DNA of 41,656 bases, taken from an uncultured Holophagaceae bacterium. GTDB lineage: Bacteria > Acidobacteriota > Holophagae > Holophagales > Holophagaceae. The DNA is taken from NCBI GenBank assembly GCA_903857495.1, contig CAIOFF010000043.1:1-41656 (forward strand). The letters run 5' to 3'. Made by a program: the position numbers and the translations under genes. The notes beneath the pieces are model-generated. The model searched no databases. It was not told where the DNA came from and worked only from the letters and a program-made list of their open reading frames with translations. Shown one piece after another: positions 23,838 to 32,963 of the stretch; position 1 is the stretch's first letter, and the number at the start of each line of letters is the position of its first letter.

Positions 23838-25373
23838 TCAGCGCAGCCGGAACCGCTGGACGGTGGCTTTGAGGCTTTCGGCCACCTGGGCCAGGTCGTC
23901 CGAGGTCCGGGCGATCTCCTCCACGGTGGCGGCCAGCTCGTGGGTCCCGGTGGCGTTCTGGTCCAGCCGGGAGGAGGTCTGGTTCATCATCTCGCCCACT
24001 TTCTGGCTGGTCTGCGCCTGACCCTGGCTGAGGGTCCCGATCTCGTGGATGTTGGTCGAGACCTGGGAGATGCGGTCCCGGATGGCCTCCAGGTGGTGGA
24101 GGGTGACATCCACGCTGGTGGCACCGCCGTTCACGGCGTCCAGCATGGCCTGGATGGTGTCCTCGATCTCCTTGGCGCTCTGCCGGCTGCGCTCGGCCAG
24201 CTTGCGCACTTCGTCTGCCACCACGGCGAAGCCCTTGCCCTGGGCGCCGGCCTTGGCGGCCTCGATGGCCGCGTTGAGGGACAGCAGGTTGGTCTGCCGG
24301 GCGATGTCCTGGATCACCTTCACGGTCTGGACGATGCGGGAGGTGGCCTGCTGGATGGCCTCCATGCCCTGGGCGGTGGCCCGCCCCGTCTCGGCGCCGC
24401 GGTCCGTGTCCTGGACTGCCTCGTCGGTGCGGAGGCTGGTCTGACGGGAGTGCTCGGTCATGGCATCGACGTTGGTGTCGAGTCGGTGCAGGGCGTCCAG
24501 CACCTCGCGTCCGGCCTGCCGCAGCTCCTCCCCCACCTTGGCGGTCTCCTGCACCGTCTGGCTCATCTGCTCTGCGCTGGAGGCCAGCTCGGTGCTGCCT
24601 GAGGCCACCCGGTCCGAGGCCAGGCTCATGCTGCCCAGGGCCTGGTTCAGGTCCGAGACCATGCCGTTGAAGGTTCCGGCCAGCTGGCCGATCTCGTCCT
24701 CACTTTCTACGGGCGCCTTGACCGTCATGTTGCCGGTGGCCACCTCGGTGATGGCGCCGGAGAGCTTCCCCAGGGGCTTGAGCATGGAGGCCCGCACCTG
24801 GTAGGCGACGATGCCGGCGATGGCCAGCAGCAGCGCCAGGCCGCCGACGATAGAGAGCACCTGCAGGTTCCGCTGGGAGCGGTAGAGCTCGGCCGTGGAG
24901 ACAGAGACGCCGAAGGTGGCGACCAGGGTCCCGGCCGGCCGGCCCGTGAAGGCCTCCATGCCGAAGGCGCCATGGCAGTTGATGCAGACGTCCTTGAGGC
25001 GGCCCGGGGTGAGCACGTAGAGGCGGGGATCCCCCTTCTCGTCATTGAAGCGGCGCACCAGCTTGAGCGCGGCGGGATTCGCCGCGAAGTGGGCGAAGGC
25101 TTCCCGCTCCAGGCCTGCCGCGACGGGGTCCGGGGAGGACTTCCCCTCCCGGACGCGGTGGAAGGTCATGCCCCGGCTGGTGCAGTATTCCCGGGCCTCG
25201 GCGTGGATCATGAAGCGCGAGGCCAGGGCCAGGGAGGTCAGGTGCTCCTCGAAGCCCTGTTCCGCCTGGGCGGTCTGATAGGAACTCACCCCCCAGATCA
25301 CGGCGCCCAGCAAGGCGGCCAGGGCCAGAACCACGGGAAGGATGAACTTGAAGGCCAATCCCTTGCGCTTCAT
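23838..25373 (-). CDS. Methyl-accepting chemotaxis protein with periplasmic c-type haem domain (2 of 3)
   Basis: The 511-residue paralogue has the same layout: TM1 9-31, haem site CINCH at C130/C133/H134, TM2 near 171-191, HAMP, and signalling domain ending VQRFRLR. The start is the ATG at 25373 ([10 protein letters not shown]), preceded by GAGGAG; the frame continues to 25406 without a good site. Conserved in all three paralogues just upstream of the haem region are EYC/DYC (residue 64) and FHR (71-73), possible haem or ligand contacts. It likely has its own promoter in the 188-bp gap upstream. Confidence 0.93.
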   Translation of the reverse strand: MKRKGLAFKFILPVVLALAALLGAVIWGVSSYQTAQAEQGFEEHLTSLALASRFMIHAEAREYCTSRGMTFHRVREGKSSPDPVAAGLEREAFAHFAANPAALKLVRRFNDEKGDPRLYVLTPGRLKDVCINCHGAFGMEAFTGRPAGTLVATFGVSVSTAELYRSQRNLQVLSIVGGLALLLAIAGIVAYQVRASMLKPLGKLSGAITEVATGNMTVKAPVESEDEIGQLAGTFNGMVSDLNQALGSMSLASDRVASGSTELASSAEQMSQTVQETAKVGEELRQAGREVLDALHRLDTNVDAMTEHSRQTSLRTDEAVQDTDRGAETGRATAQGMEAIQQATSRIVQTVKVIQDIARQTNLLSLNAAIEAAKAGAQGKGFAVVADEVRKLAERSRQSAKEIEDTIQAMLDAVNGGATSVDVTLHHLEAIRDRISQVSTNIHEIGTLSQGQAQTSQKVGEMMNQTSSRLDQNATGTHELAATVEEIARTSDDLAQVAESLKATVQRFRLR

Positions 25374-25470
25374 CGGGGGCCGCTCCTCGTCAGGTTGGTG
25401 GTGCATTGTTGTGGAGTCTTGCAGGGCGGGTTGCCGGCGATGGTTTCGCGGCAGTTCCTGGAGTGGGAAT

Positions 25471-25516
25471 GAAGGGTGAATTTACAAACGGCACCGTTTT
25501 GCTGGAAGGTGAATTT
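25471..25516. promoter_or_regulatory. Direct repeats flanking a palindrome upstream of chemoreceptor 2
   Basis: GAAGGGTGAATTT (25471-25483) and GAAGGTGAATTT (25505-25516) flank AAACGG-CA-CCGTTT (25486-25499). The block is AT-richer than its surroundings and about 100-140 bp before the chemoreceptor-2 start. A regulator-binding site is plausible. Confidence 0.4.
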
Positions 25517-25561
25517 CGTAATTAAACAATGGCGCTTATGAGGCCCAGGAGGCCTCCCTGG

Positions 25562-27097
25562 TCACTGCAACTTGAACCGCTCGACGGTCTCCCGAAGGTT
25601 CTCGGCCACCTGGGACAGGTCCTCCGAGGTCCTGGCGATCTCCAGCACCGTGGCCGCCAGCTCATGGGTGGCGGTGGCGTTCTGGTCCAGTCGGGTGGCG
25701 GTCTCGCCCATGCGTCGGCCCACCTCCTGGCTGGTCTTGGCCTGGCCCTGGCTGAGCACGGCGATCTCCTGGATGCTGCCGGCCACCTGGGAGATGCGGT
25801 TCCGGATGGCCTCCAGGTGGTGGAGCGTGACGTCCACACTCTGGGAGCCCTGGGCCACGGCATTCTGCATGGCCTGGATGGTGGTCTCGATCTCCTCCGC
25901 GCTCTGCTCGCTGCGTTCGGCCAGCTTGCGGACCTCGTCGGCCACCACCGCGAACCCCTTGCCCATGGTCCCGGCCGTGGCGGCCTCGATGGCGGCGTTG
26001 AGGGACAGCAGGTTGGTCTGCCGGGCGATGTCCTGGATCACCTTGACGATCTCGACGATGCGGGAGGTGGACTCCTGGATCGCGGCCATGCCCCGGGCCG
26101 TGGCGCGCCCCGTCTCGGCGCCGCGGTCCGTGTCTGCCACGGCCTCCTTGGTGCGGAGGCCGGTCGCCTGGCCGTGGCCTGCCGCGGACTCGATGCTGGC
26201 GTCCAGCAGCCGGAGAGCCTCCAGGACGTCTCCGCCGGCCTGCCTGAGTTCCTCACCCACCCGGGCGGTCTCCTGCACGGTCTGGCTCATCTCTTCGGCG
26301 CTGGAGGCCAGCTCGGTGCTGCCCGAAGCCACCCGGTCCGAGGCCAGGCGCATGCTGCCCAGGGCGCGGTTCAGATCCGAGACCATGCCATTGATGCTCC
26401 CGGCCAGCAGCGCGATTTCGTCTTCGCTCTCCACGGGGGCCACGACCGTCAGGTTGCCACCGGCGACCTGCTGAATGGCGGTGCCGAGGTGTCCCAGGGG
26501 CACCAGCAGAGAGAGTCGCACCTGCCGGCTGACGATCCAGCCGATCAGGCCCAGCAGGGCCAGGCCTGCGACACCGGCCAGGACCTGCAGGAGGCGCTGC
26601 TTCCGGTAGAGCTCGGCCGTGGACATGGAGACCCCGAAGGTGGCCAGCAGGTCCCCGTTCTTGCGGCCCTTGAAGGACTCCATCCCATTGGCGGAGTGGC
26701 AGTTCACGCAGGCTTCCATCTGGCGGCCGGGACTGAGCACGTAGAGCCGGGAGTCGCCTTTGGCGTCCTCGAAGCGCACCGTTCGGGTCTCGGCCTCAGG
26801 ATGCTCCTGGAAGTGCCGCAGGCTCGCCCGCTCGAAGGTCTCCGCGGCGGCCTCCCGGGAGTAGGTGCCTTCGGGGTTCCGGTGGAAGGTCATGCCCCGC
26901 CGCTTGCAGTAGTCTTCGGCCTCGCTGTGGATCATGAAGCGGGAGGCCACGGCCAGGGAGGAGAGGAGATCCTCGAAGGCATGCTCGGATTGGGCGGTCT
27001 GATAGGCGCTCACCCCCCAGATCACCGCACCCAGCAGGGCGGCCAGGGCCATGGTCACGGGAAACATGAATTTGAAAGCCAGCCCCTTGCGGTTCAT
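25562..27097 (-). CDS. Methyl-accepting chemotaxis protein with periplasmic c-type haem domain (3 of 3)
   Basis: The 511-residue paralogue has the haem site CVNCH at the same positions (C130, C133, H134), TM1 9-31, TM2 near 171-193, HAMP and a signalling domain ending VERFKLQ. The tip differs slightly ([11 protein letters not shown] instead of [11 protein letters not shown]). GAGGAG precedes the ATG at 27097. It is the first gene in reading direction of the three and may have founded the tandem array; each gene keeps its own upstream gap, so they need not be one operon. Confidence 0.93.
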   Translation of the reverse strand: MNRKGLAFKFMFPVTMALAALLGAVIWGVSAYQTAQSEHAFEDLLSSLAVASRFMIHSEAEDYCKRRGMTFHRNPEGTYSREAAAETFERASLRHFQEHPEAETRTVRFEDAKGDSRLYVLSPGRQMEACVNCHSANGMESFKGRKNGDLLATFGVSMSTAELYRKQRLLQVLAGVAGLALLGLIGWIVSRQVRLSLLVPLGHLGTAIQQVAGGNLTVVAPVESEDEIALLAGSINGMVSDLNRALGSMRLASDRVASGSTELASSAEEMSQTVQETARVGEELRQAGGDVLEALRLLDASIESAAGHGQATGLRTKEAVADTDRGAETGRATARGMAAIQESTSRIVEIVKVIQDIARQTNLLSLNAAIEAATAGTMGKGFAVVADEVRKLAERSEQSAEEIETTIQAMQNAVAQGSQSVDVTLHHLEAIRNRISQVAGSIQEIAVLSQGQAKTSQEVGRRMGETATRLDQNATATHELAATVLEIARTSEDLSQVAENLRETVERFKLQ

Positions 27098-27259
27098 AAC
27101 CTGCCGCTCCTCTGGGGGGAGTGGATCCCGCCCGAGGTGTGCTTCGGCCCACCCGGCCGCAGGATTGAATCGCAGCGGCCTGAAAAGGGGTTTGTCCAGA
27201 CTTATGTAAGTGCACCAAAAGGTGGATTAAGTGAACTCGGCTTCGGGTGCGGCCGGCCC

Positions 27260-29119
27260 TCAGGTTCGGGGGGTCCGGGCCTTCAGGATGCGGTCCTGCA
27301 GCTTCTGGTCCACCAGGGCGGTAACGGTCGCCAGCCGCTCCGTGGCCCGGGCCAGCAGGCCGGCGGCCTGGGCCTGCATGCTGTCCACGTAGGCGAGGTC
27401 CGCGATGTCCTTGAGGTTGATGACCACGTTCCAGACGCCGCCGCGCACGCCAGCGAAGGCCATCTGGGCCCCGACCGCCGCGTCGCTGATGCTGGCCACC
27501 TTGCCCAGCCGGGCGGCCTCGCCCGCCAGCTCCAGGGCCTCGAGGCTGGCCTGGGCCGTGTCCAGGGGCACCTCGATGGCGATCTTCAGGCCCGCCTGCA
27601 GGGCGGCCTGGCGCGCGGCCTTCTGTTCCGGCGTGGTGTCCGGCAGGCGGCGGGCGTCCATGTAGGCGTTAAAGGCCTGGGTGTCCGCGTCCACCGCGGC
27701 CATGAGCCGGTCCTTGAGTAGCTGGGCCCGCTCGGCCAGGGCGACGAGGCTTGCGCTCTTCGCCGCATCCGGCCCGCCGTGCGCCAGGTTGGCGACCATG
27801 CTGGCCAGGGCCGCGCCCAGGCTGCCCGCCAGGGCCGCGATGGAGCCGCCGCCCGGGGCCGGCGTGTCCCGGCTGACCTCGTCCGTGAAGGCGTGGACGG
27901 GCAGGGCCACCAGGGCCTTGGGATCGACCTTGGGCAGCCCGAGGACCTTCTGCTCCACGTCAAAGGGGGCCACGTCGCCGAGGCCCATGGAGAAGACGGC
28001 GGTCTGGAGGATGTCCTGCACCGGCACCCCCGTGGACTTGCCCATGGCCTGCAGGTAGTGGCGGCCGGAGGCCAGCAGGCAGGGGAAGGGCACCAGGCCC
28101 ACGATCTCGCTGCCGGTGACCACCAGACCCCGCTCCGCGGCAAGGCGGCGCGTGGCCTCCAGCACCGTGTGGGGCGCCGTCTGCTGGTAGTCCGTGAGGT
28201 TGATGCTGATCTGGGCCCGGCGGTAGGTATCGACGTACCACCCGATGGCCTTGCAGTGGCCGTAGAGCCCCCGCCGGCGGACCTTCTGGCCCACGGGACG
28301 GCTGGGGTCCACGTCGTTGAGGCGCAGCAGCTCCGGCAGGTCATAGCCGTGGGCCGCGGCGCAGTGGGCCGTGGTCTCCTCGAAGGTGACACCGGTGAAG
28401 TCGCAGTTGCCGCAGGGGAAGGACCCCTCGGCGTAGAGCTGGATCTCGCCGGTCTGATAGAACGGCTGGATGCGGCCGCGGCGGGCCACCCGGCCCTTCT
28501 CCCGCAGCTCGAAGGCGATGTCTGTGGCGTGGGCCTTGTCGCCGGAGTTCAGCGTGACGTTGTAGGCCACCAGGAACTCCCGGGCGCCGATGATGGTGGC
28601 GCCGCTGCGGGCGCTGAAGGCGGCGGGGCCGAAGTCCGGCTGCCACTGGGCATCCCGCAGCTTCGCGGCCAGGCCTTCATACTCGCCCCGGCGCACGTCG
28701 GCGAGGTTGCGCCGCTCGGGCCGCGAGGCGGCGGCTTCGTAGAGATAGACCGGGATTCCCAGCTCGGCGCCCACGCGCTGGCCCAGGCGGCGGGCCAGCT
28801 CCGCGCAGTCCGCCATGCTGACGCCCGCCACGGGCACGAAGGGCACCACATCCGTGGCGCCCAGGCGGGGGTGCGCGCCGTGTTGCTGGGCCATGTCGAT
28901 GACCCTGGCGGCCTCGGCGATGCAGCGGAAGGCGCCCTCCAGCACCGCCTCGGGCTCGCCCACGAAGGTGATCACCGTGCGGTTCGTGTCCGCGCCCGGA
29001 TCCACATCGAGGACTTCCACGCCGGGCACCGCCGCGATGGCATCTGTCACCGCCTTGATCTTCGCCGCGTCCCGGCCCTCCGAGATGTTCGGCACACACT
29101 CCACCAGCCTGCGGGACAT
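27260..29119 (-). CDS. ftcD: Bifunctional glutamate formimidoyltransferase / formimino-THF cyclodeaminase
   Basis: The 619-residue fusion would finish histidine degradation by moving the formimino group from formiminoglutamate to tetrahydrofolate and releasing ammonia. The N-terminal transferase half shows ECVPNISEGRD (7-17) and HGAHPRLGATDVVPF (80-94, with the catalytic His). AQISINLTDY (302-311) is its second conserved part. The cyclodeaminase half starts near 395 with PAPGGGSIAALAGSLGAALA. Between the transferase parts is an insertion with C236-x2-C239-x12-H252-x4-H257, the spacing of a C2H2 zinc finger. No hut genes are nearby. Confidence 0.93.
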   Translation of the reverse strand: MSRRLVECVPNISEGRDAAKIKAVTDAIAAVPGVEVLDVDPGADTNRTVITFVGEPEAVLEGAFRCIAEAARVIDMAQQHGAHPRLGATDVVPFVPVAGVSMADCAELARRLGQRVGAELGIPVYLYEAAASRPERRNLADVRRGEYEGLAAKLRDAQWQPDFGPAAFSARSGATIIGAREFLVAYNVTLNSGDKAHATDIAFELREKGRVARRGRIQPFYQTGEIQLYAEGSFPCGNCDFTGVTFEETTAHCAAAHGYDLPELLRLNDVDPSRPVGQKVRRRGLYGHCKAIGWYVDTYRRAQISINLTDYQQTAPHTVLEATRRLAAERGLVVTGSEIVGLVPFPCLLASGRHYLQAMGKSTGVPVQDILQTAVFSMGLGDVAPFDVEQKVLGLPKVDPKALVALPVHAFTDEVSRDTPAPGGGSIAALAGSLGAALASMVANLAHGGPDAAKSASLVALAERAQLLKDRLMAAVDADTQAFNAYMDARRLPDTTPEQKAARQAALQAGLKIAIEVPLDTAQASLEALELAGEAARLGKVASISDAAVGAQMAFAGVRGGVWNVVINLKDIADLAYVDSMQAQAAGLLARATERLATVTALVDQKLQDRILKARTPRT

Positions 29120-29163
29120 GGGTCCTCCGTCTGTTCAAGTCTAACCTTTGGTGCCGCGCCGCG

Positions 29164-29261
29164 CTCCAAAGCCGGACCGCGCGCGGCCCGGCTTTGGAGA
29201 TAAATTGACAATCTGTTAGTGGCGAAGCTTCTTCTCATCTCGGAACGCGCAGCGTTCCGAG
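29164..29261. terminator. Two strong hairpins between 5'-nucleotidase and ftcD genes
   Basis: Stem 1: CTCCAAAGCCGG/CCGGCTTTGGAG (29164-29175, 29188-29199), 12 bp perfect. Stem 2: CTCGGAACGC/GCGTTCCGAG (29239-29248, 29252-29261), 10 bp with a GCA loop, 2 bp from the nucleotidase stop. Neither has a long T tract. Stem 2 is built like the hairpin at 21050-21076. Confidence 0.6.
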
Positions 29262-29263
29262 CC

Positions 29264-30190
29264 CTACCGATCCCCCCGGGCCGCCTGATCCACCTCGTTC
29301 TTTACGCCGCTGACGACGTGGCCGGTGGGGCTGACGCGGGAGGCGGTGTCGCAGGTGCCGGTCTGGTCGTCGAAGAAGAAGTCGGGCTCGAACTCGCGCA
29401 GGAAGTCGGCCTTCTCCAGGCCGCCCAGGAACATGGCCTCGTCCACCTGGATGTTCCAGGCCATGAGGGTGCGGATGGCGCGCTCGTGGGCCGGGGCGCT
29501 GCGGGCCGTGACCAGGGCGGTGCGGATGCGCATGGGGGCGCCGGCGCCCGCGGCCTGCAGGGGCTGCAGCGCCTCCAGGAGGGGCTTGAAGGGGCCCGGG
29601 GGCAGGGGCACTCCAGCCCGCTCGATCTCGTGGGCCTGGAAGGCCGCCAGGCCGCCCTGGTCGTAGACCCGCTCGGCCTCGTCGCTGAAGATCACGGCGT
29701 CACCGTCGAAGGCGATGCGGATCTCCTCCGGGTGGCGGTCCGCGGCCACGGTGCTGTCGGGATAGACCCGGGCGGCGGCGAAGCCCGCCAGCAGGGCCGC
29801 GCGGACGTCATCCTCCTTGGCGGACAGGAACAGGTTCGCCCCCAGGGACGTGAGGTAGGGATAGGGGTTGCGGCCCCGGGTGAAGACCCCGCGCTCCAGC
29901 TGGAGGTTGGCCTCCTGGGCGCTGCGGAAGACCCGCAGGCCGCTCACGGGATCGTTGCGGGAGAGGATCACCACCGCCACCCGGGAGGCCCCGTCGGCGT
30001 TGAAGGCCAGCAGCTTCTGCACCAGCGGGAAGGCCACGCCGGGCTGGGCGGGCTGGTCCAGGCGGGCGAGCTGCAGCTCCATGTAGGCGCGGTCGTCGCT
30101 CTCCTCGAAGACCCGGTTCTCTTCCTCGAAGTCGAAGAGGGCGCGGGACGAAATGGCGACGACGAGCTTGCCTGCCAGGGATCGGGTCAT
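29264..30190 (-). CDS. 5'-nucleotidase (cytosolic NT5C1-like family)
   Basis: The 308-residue product matches the family of cytosolic 5'-nucleotidase I homologues found in bacteria. Features include the opening VVAISSRALFDFEEENRVFEE, VVILSRNDPVSGLRVFRS, RIAFDGDAVIFSDEAERVY (HAD-like catalytic Asp region) and FEPDFFFDDQTGTCD near the end. It would dephosphorylate nucleoside monophosphates in the cytoplasm. It is divergent from the cysteine desulfurase gene, with only 21 bp between start codons. Confidence 0.85.
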   Translation of the reverse strand: MTRSLAGKLVVAISSRALFDFEEENRVFEESDDRAYMELQLARLDQPAQPGVAFPLVQKLLAFNADGASRVAVVILSRNDPVSGLRVFRSAQEANLQLERGVFTRGRNPYPYLTSLGANLFLSAKEDDVRAALLAGFAAARVYPDSTVAADRHPEEIRIAFDGDAVIFSDEAERVYDQGGLAAFQAHEIERAGVPLPPGPFKPLLEALQPLQAAGAGAPMRIRTALVTARSAPAHERAIRTLMAWNIQVDEAMFLGGLEKADFLREFEPDFFFDDQTGTCDTASRVSPTGHVVSGVKNEVDQAARGDR

Positions 30191-30211
30191 GCCCTCAGGT
30201 TACATTGAGGG

Positions 30212-31246
30212 ATGGCCCGCCTCTACTTCGATGCCAACGCCACGACCCCGCCCCATCCGGACGCGGTGGCGGCGGTGTGCCAGACCCTAGCCAAGGATTG
30301 GGCCAATCCCACCAGCACCCACCGCGAGGGCCAGCGGGCGCGCCACCTGCTGGAAGAGGCCCGCCGGGAGCTGGCGGAGGCCCTGGGCGTGGCGCCCGGG
30401 GAGCTGGTCTGTTGCGCCAGCGCCACCGAGGCCCTGCACCTGCTGCTGCGGGGCCTCCAGGCCGCGCTGGGGGACCGGCCCGCCGCGGTGTTTCCCGGCG
30501 AGCACAGCGCCTGCCTGAACCCCCTGCGGGACTGGTCTCGCGTGAGCTGGCTGCCGGAGCTGCCCGAGGGCTGCGCCACGGTGGTCCAGCTGGCGGCGAG
30601 CAACGAGACGGGGCTGCTCTACCCGCTGCCGACGGTGCTGGACGCGGTGCGCCTCCAGGACTGCGCCCAGGCCTGGGGCAAGGTGCCTGTGGACCTCTCG
30701 GGCTGCGACGCCGCCGTGTTCAGCGGCCACAAGGTGGGCGGCCCCCGGGGCGCGGCCCTGCTGTGGTTGCGGCCGGGCCTGCCCTGGGAGGCGGTCCTGG
30801 AGGGCCCCCAGGAGCGCCGCCGCCGGGGCGGCACCGAGGACCTGCCGGCCATCCTGGGGCTGGCTGCGGTCATGCGGCACCTGCCCGAGCGCCTGGCGCA
30901 GAACGCTGCCCTGGCGCCGCTGCGGGACGCCTTCGAGGCGGAGCTGCTCTCCTGGCACCGGGACCTGGAGGTCATCGGCCACGGCCAGCCCCGGCTGCCC
31001 AACACCAGCTGCGTGCTGTTCCGGGGCCGCAGCGGCGAGGGCCTGCAGGTGGCGCTGGACCTGGCTGGCTTCGCCGTGAGCACCGGCAGCGCCTGCCACA
31101 GCGGGTCCGTGAAACCGAGCCACGCGATCACGACCTTGGGGTATACTATCGAGGACGCGCGCTCGGTGCTTCGCTTTTCGATGCTTCCCGACACGCAGCC
31201 CGGCGAGGTGGAGGCCCTGGTGGCGGCCATCAAGCGGTTGACATGA
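30212..31246 (+). CDS. Cysteine desulfurase (NifS/IscS-like, class V aminotransferase)
   Basis: The 344-residue PLP enzyme takes sulfur from cysteine for Fe-S clusters or thiolation. It has YFDANATTPPHP at the N-terminus, the PLP lysine in FSGHKVGGPRG, RRRGGTEDLP, and the catalytic cysteine in STGSACHSGSVKPSH. It is shorter than IscS (about 400 residues). No isc/suf scaffold gene is adjacent. TACATT (30201-30206) just 6 bases before the ATG raises the possibility of a leaderless transcript, though no good -35 box is seen. Confidence 0.9.
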   Translation: MARLYFDANATTPPHPDAVAAVCQTLAKDWANPTSTHREGQRARHLLEEARRELAEALGVAPGELVCCASATEALHLLLRGLQAALGDRPAAVFPGEHSACLNPLRDWSRVSWLPELPEGCATVVQLAASNETGLLYPLPTVLDAVRLQDCAQAWGKVPVDLSGCDAAVFSGHKVGGPRGAALLWLRPGLPWEAVLEGPQERRRRGGTEDLPAILGLAAVMRHLPERLAQNAALAPLRDAFEAELLSWHRDLEVIGHGQPRLPNTSCVLFRGRSGEGLQVALDLAGFAVSTGSACHSGSVKPSHAITTLGYTIEDARSVLRFSMLPDTQPGEVEALVAAIKRLT

Positions 31247-31280
31247 AGTCCTGGAAGACCGGGCTGGGCATGGAGTGAGC

Positions 31281-32963
31281 ATGGTCGAACAGGTCCTCTT
31301 CTTCTTCGCGCACAACCCGCTCCTGTTGCTGTTCGCCGTGGTGGCCCTGGGCTATCCCATCAGCAAGCTCAAGGTGGCCGGCGCCTCCTTCGGCATCGCC
31401 AGCATCCTCTTCGCGGGCATCGCCCTGGGCGCCCTGGTCATGGCGCCGGGCCTGGACCCCGCCCTCAAGCAGGACATCTCCAAGGACATGAAGCTGGTCT
31501 ACGAGCTGGGCCTGGCGGTCTTCGTCTACGCCATGGGCCTGTCCATCTCGCACAGCTTCTGGGCCGCCTTCAGCCGCGAGGGCATGAAGAAGAACGCCGT
31601 GGTGTTCCTGGTGATGCTGTTCTCCACGGGCTTCGTGATGCTCCTGGCCCGGGTCATGGGCTTCAACGCCCGCTATGCCGCCGGCCTGCTCACGGGCAGC
31701 TTCACCAACATGCCGGCCCTGGCGGGCGTCATCGAGCGGGTGAAGGCCTCCGGGGCCAGCCCCCTGGAGCTGGCCCAGCCCACGGTGGCCTCGGCCATCG
31801 CGTATCCCATCGGCGTGCTGGTGCCCATGCTGGTGATCCTCCTCAGCGCCAAGGTCTTCCGCGTGAACCTGCAGGAGGAGGCGGACGGCCTCAAGGACTA
31901 CCAGACCGGCCACCAGAAGCTGGAGGCCTGGACGATCCGGGTGACGCGGCCCGAGGCCGAAGCCCTGACCAAGCACGATGTCTGCGCCGCGGGCCGCCTG
32001 CGGGTGGTGTTCGGCCGGGTGCTGCGCAAGGCGGAGCTGCTGCTGCCGGGGCCGGACCTGGGGCTGAAGCTTGATGACCTCGTGACGGTAGTGGGCTCGC
32101 CCGATGACCTGGCCCAGGTGGAGGCCCTGCTCGGCGAGCGCAGCCATGTGGAGCTGGACCGCGACCAGAGCGCCCTGGACGCCACGCGGGTGTTCGTCTC
32201 GCGCTGGGACGTGGTGGGCGTGCCCCTGGGCAAGCTGGATCTGGTGAACCGCTTCCAGGCCATCATCACGCGGGTGCGGCGCGGTGACCTCTGGTTCGTG
32301 CCGGACGGCGACACGGTGCTGGAGCTGGGCGACCGGGTGCGGGTCACCACCCGCCGCGACAACATCGAGGCCATCGAGGAGTTCTTCGGCGACAGCTACC
32401 GGGCCATCAGCGAGGTGAGCTTCCTGACCTTCGCCATGGGCCTGGCCGCGGGCCTCGCCCTGGGCCAGCTGCCCATCCCCCTGGGCCACGGCATCATCTT
32501 CAAGCTGGGCTTCGCAGGCGGCCCTCTGGCCGTGGCTCTGATCCTGGGCCGGTTCCACCGCGTCGGCTCCCTGGTCTGGAACTTCCCCTACAGCGCCAAC
32601 CATACGGTCCGCCAGTTCGGCCTGGTGCTCTTCGCGGCGGGCATCGGCATCCTCTCCGGCGAGGGCTTCCGGGCCATCCTGTCCCGGGATGCCTCGGTGC
32701 TGCCGCTGTTCCTGGGCGCGGCCTTCCTGGTCTGCTTCGTGGCGGACTCCCTGACCATGGTGCTGGGACACAAGCTGTTCGGCATCCCCCTGAACGTCAT
32801 GTTCGGCATCCTGGCGGGCACCCACACCCAGCCCGTGGTGCTGGGCTATGCCAATCACCACACCGGCAACGACCTGCCCAACGTCGGCTTCGCCACCGTC
32901 TACCCCCTGGCCACCATCCTCAAGATCGTCCTCGCCCAGGTGCTGCTGGGGCTGCTGCGGTAG
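31281..32963 (+). CDS. AspT/YidE/YbjL-type transporter with TrkA-C domains
   Basis: The 560-residue inner membrane protein is two homologous membrane halves (about 5-205 and 380-560) around two cytoplasmic RCK/TrkA-C-like domains (about 215-370). Conserved family segments include YAAGLLTGSFTNMPALAGV in the first half and FGILAGTHTQPVVLGYAN in the second, the repeated substrate-path motif. AspT itself exchanges aspartate for alanine; the substrate here is unknown. The ATG at 31281 follows GGAG and starts 34 bp after the cysteine desulfurase stop, so the two may be co-transcribed. Confidence 0.85.
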   Translation: MVEQVLFFFAHNPLLLLFAVVALGYPISKLKVAGASFGIASILFAGIALGALVMAPGLDPALKQDISKDMKLVYELGLAVFVYAMGLSISHSFWAAFSREGMKKNAVVFLVMLFSTGFVMLLARVMGFNARYAAGLLTGSFTNMPALAGVIERVKASGASPLELAQPTVASAIAYPIGVLVPMLVILLSAKVFRVNLQEEADGLKDYQTGHQKLEAWTIRVTRPEAEALTKHDVCAAGRLRVVFGRVLRKAELLLPGPDLGLKLDDLVTVVGSPDDLAQVEALLGERSHVELDRDQSALDATRVFVSRWDVVGVPLGKLDLVNRFQAIITRVRRGDLWFVPDGDTVLELGDRVRVTTRRDNIEAIEEFFGDSYRAISEVSFLTFAMGLAAGLALGQLPIPLGHGIIFKLGFAGGPLAVALILGRFHRVGSLVWNFPYSANHTVRQFGLVLFAAGIGILSGEGFRAILSRDASVLPLFLGAAFLVCFVADSLTMVLGHKLFGIPLNVMFGILAGTHTQPVVLGYANHHTGNDLPNVGFATVYPLATILKIVLAQVLLGLLR

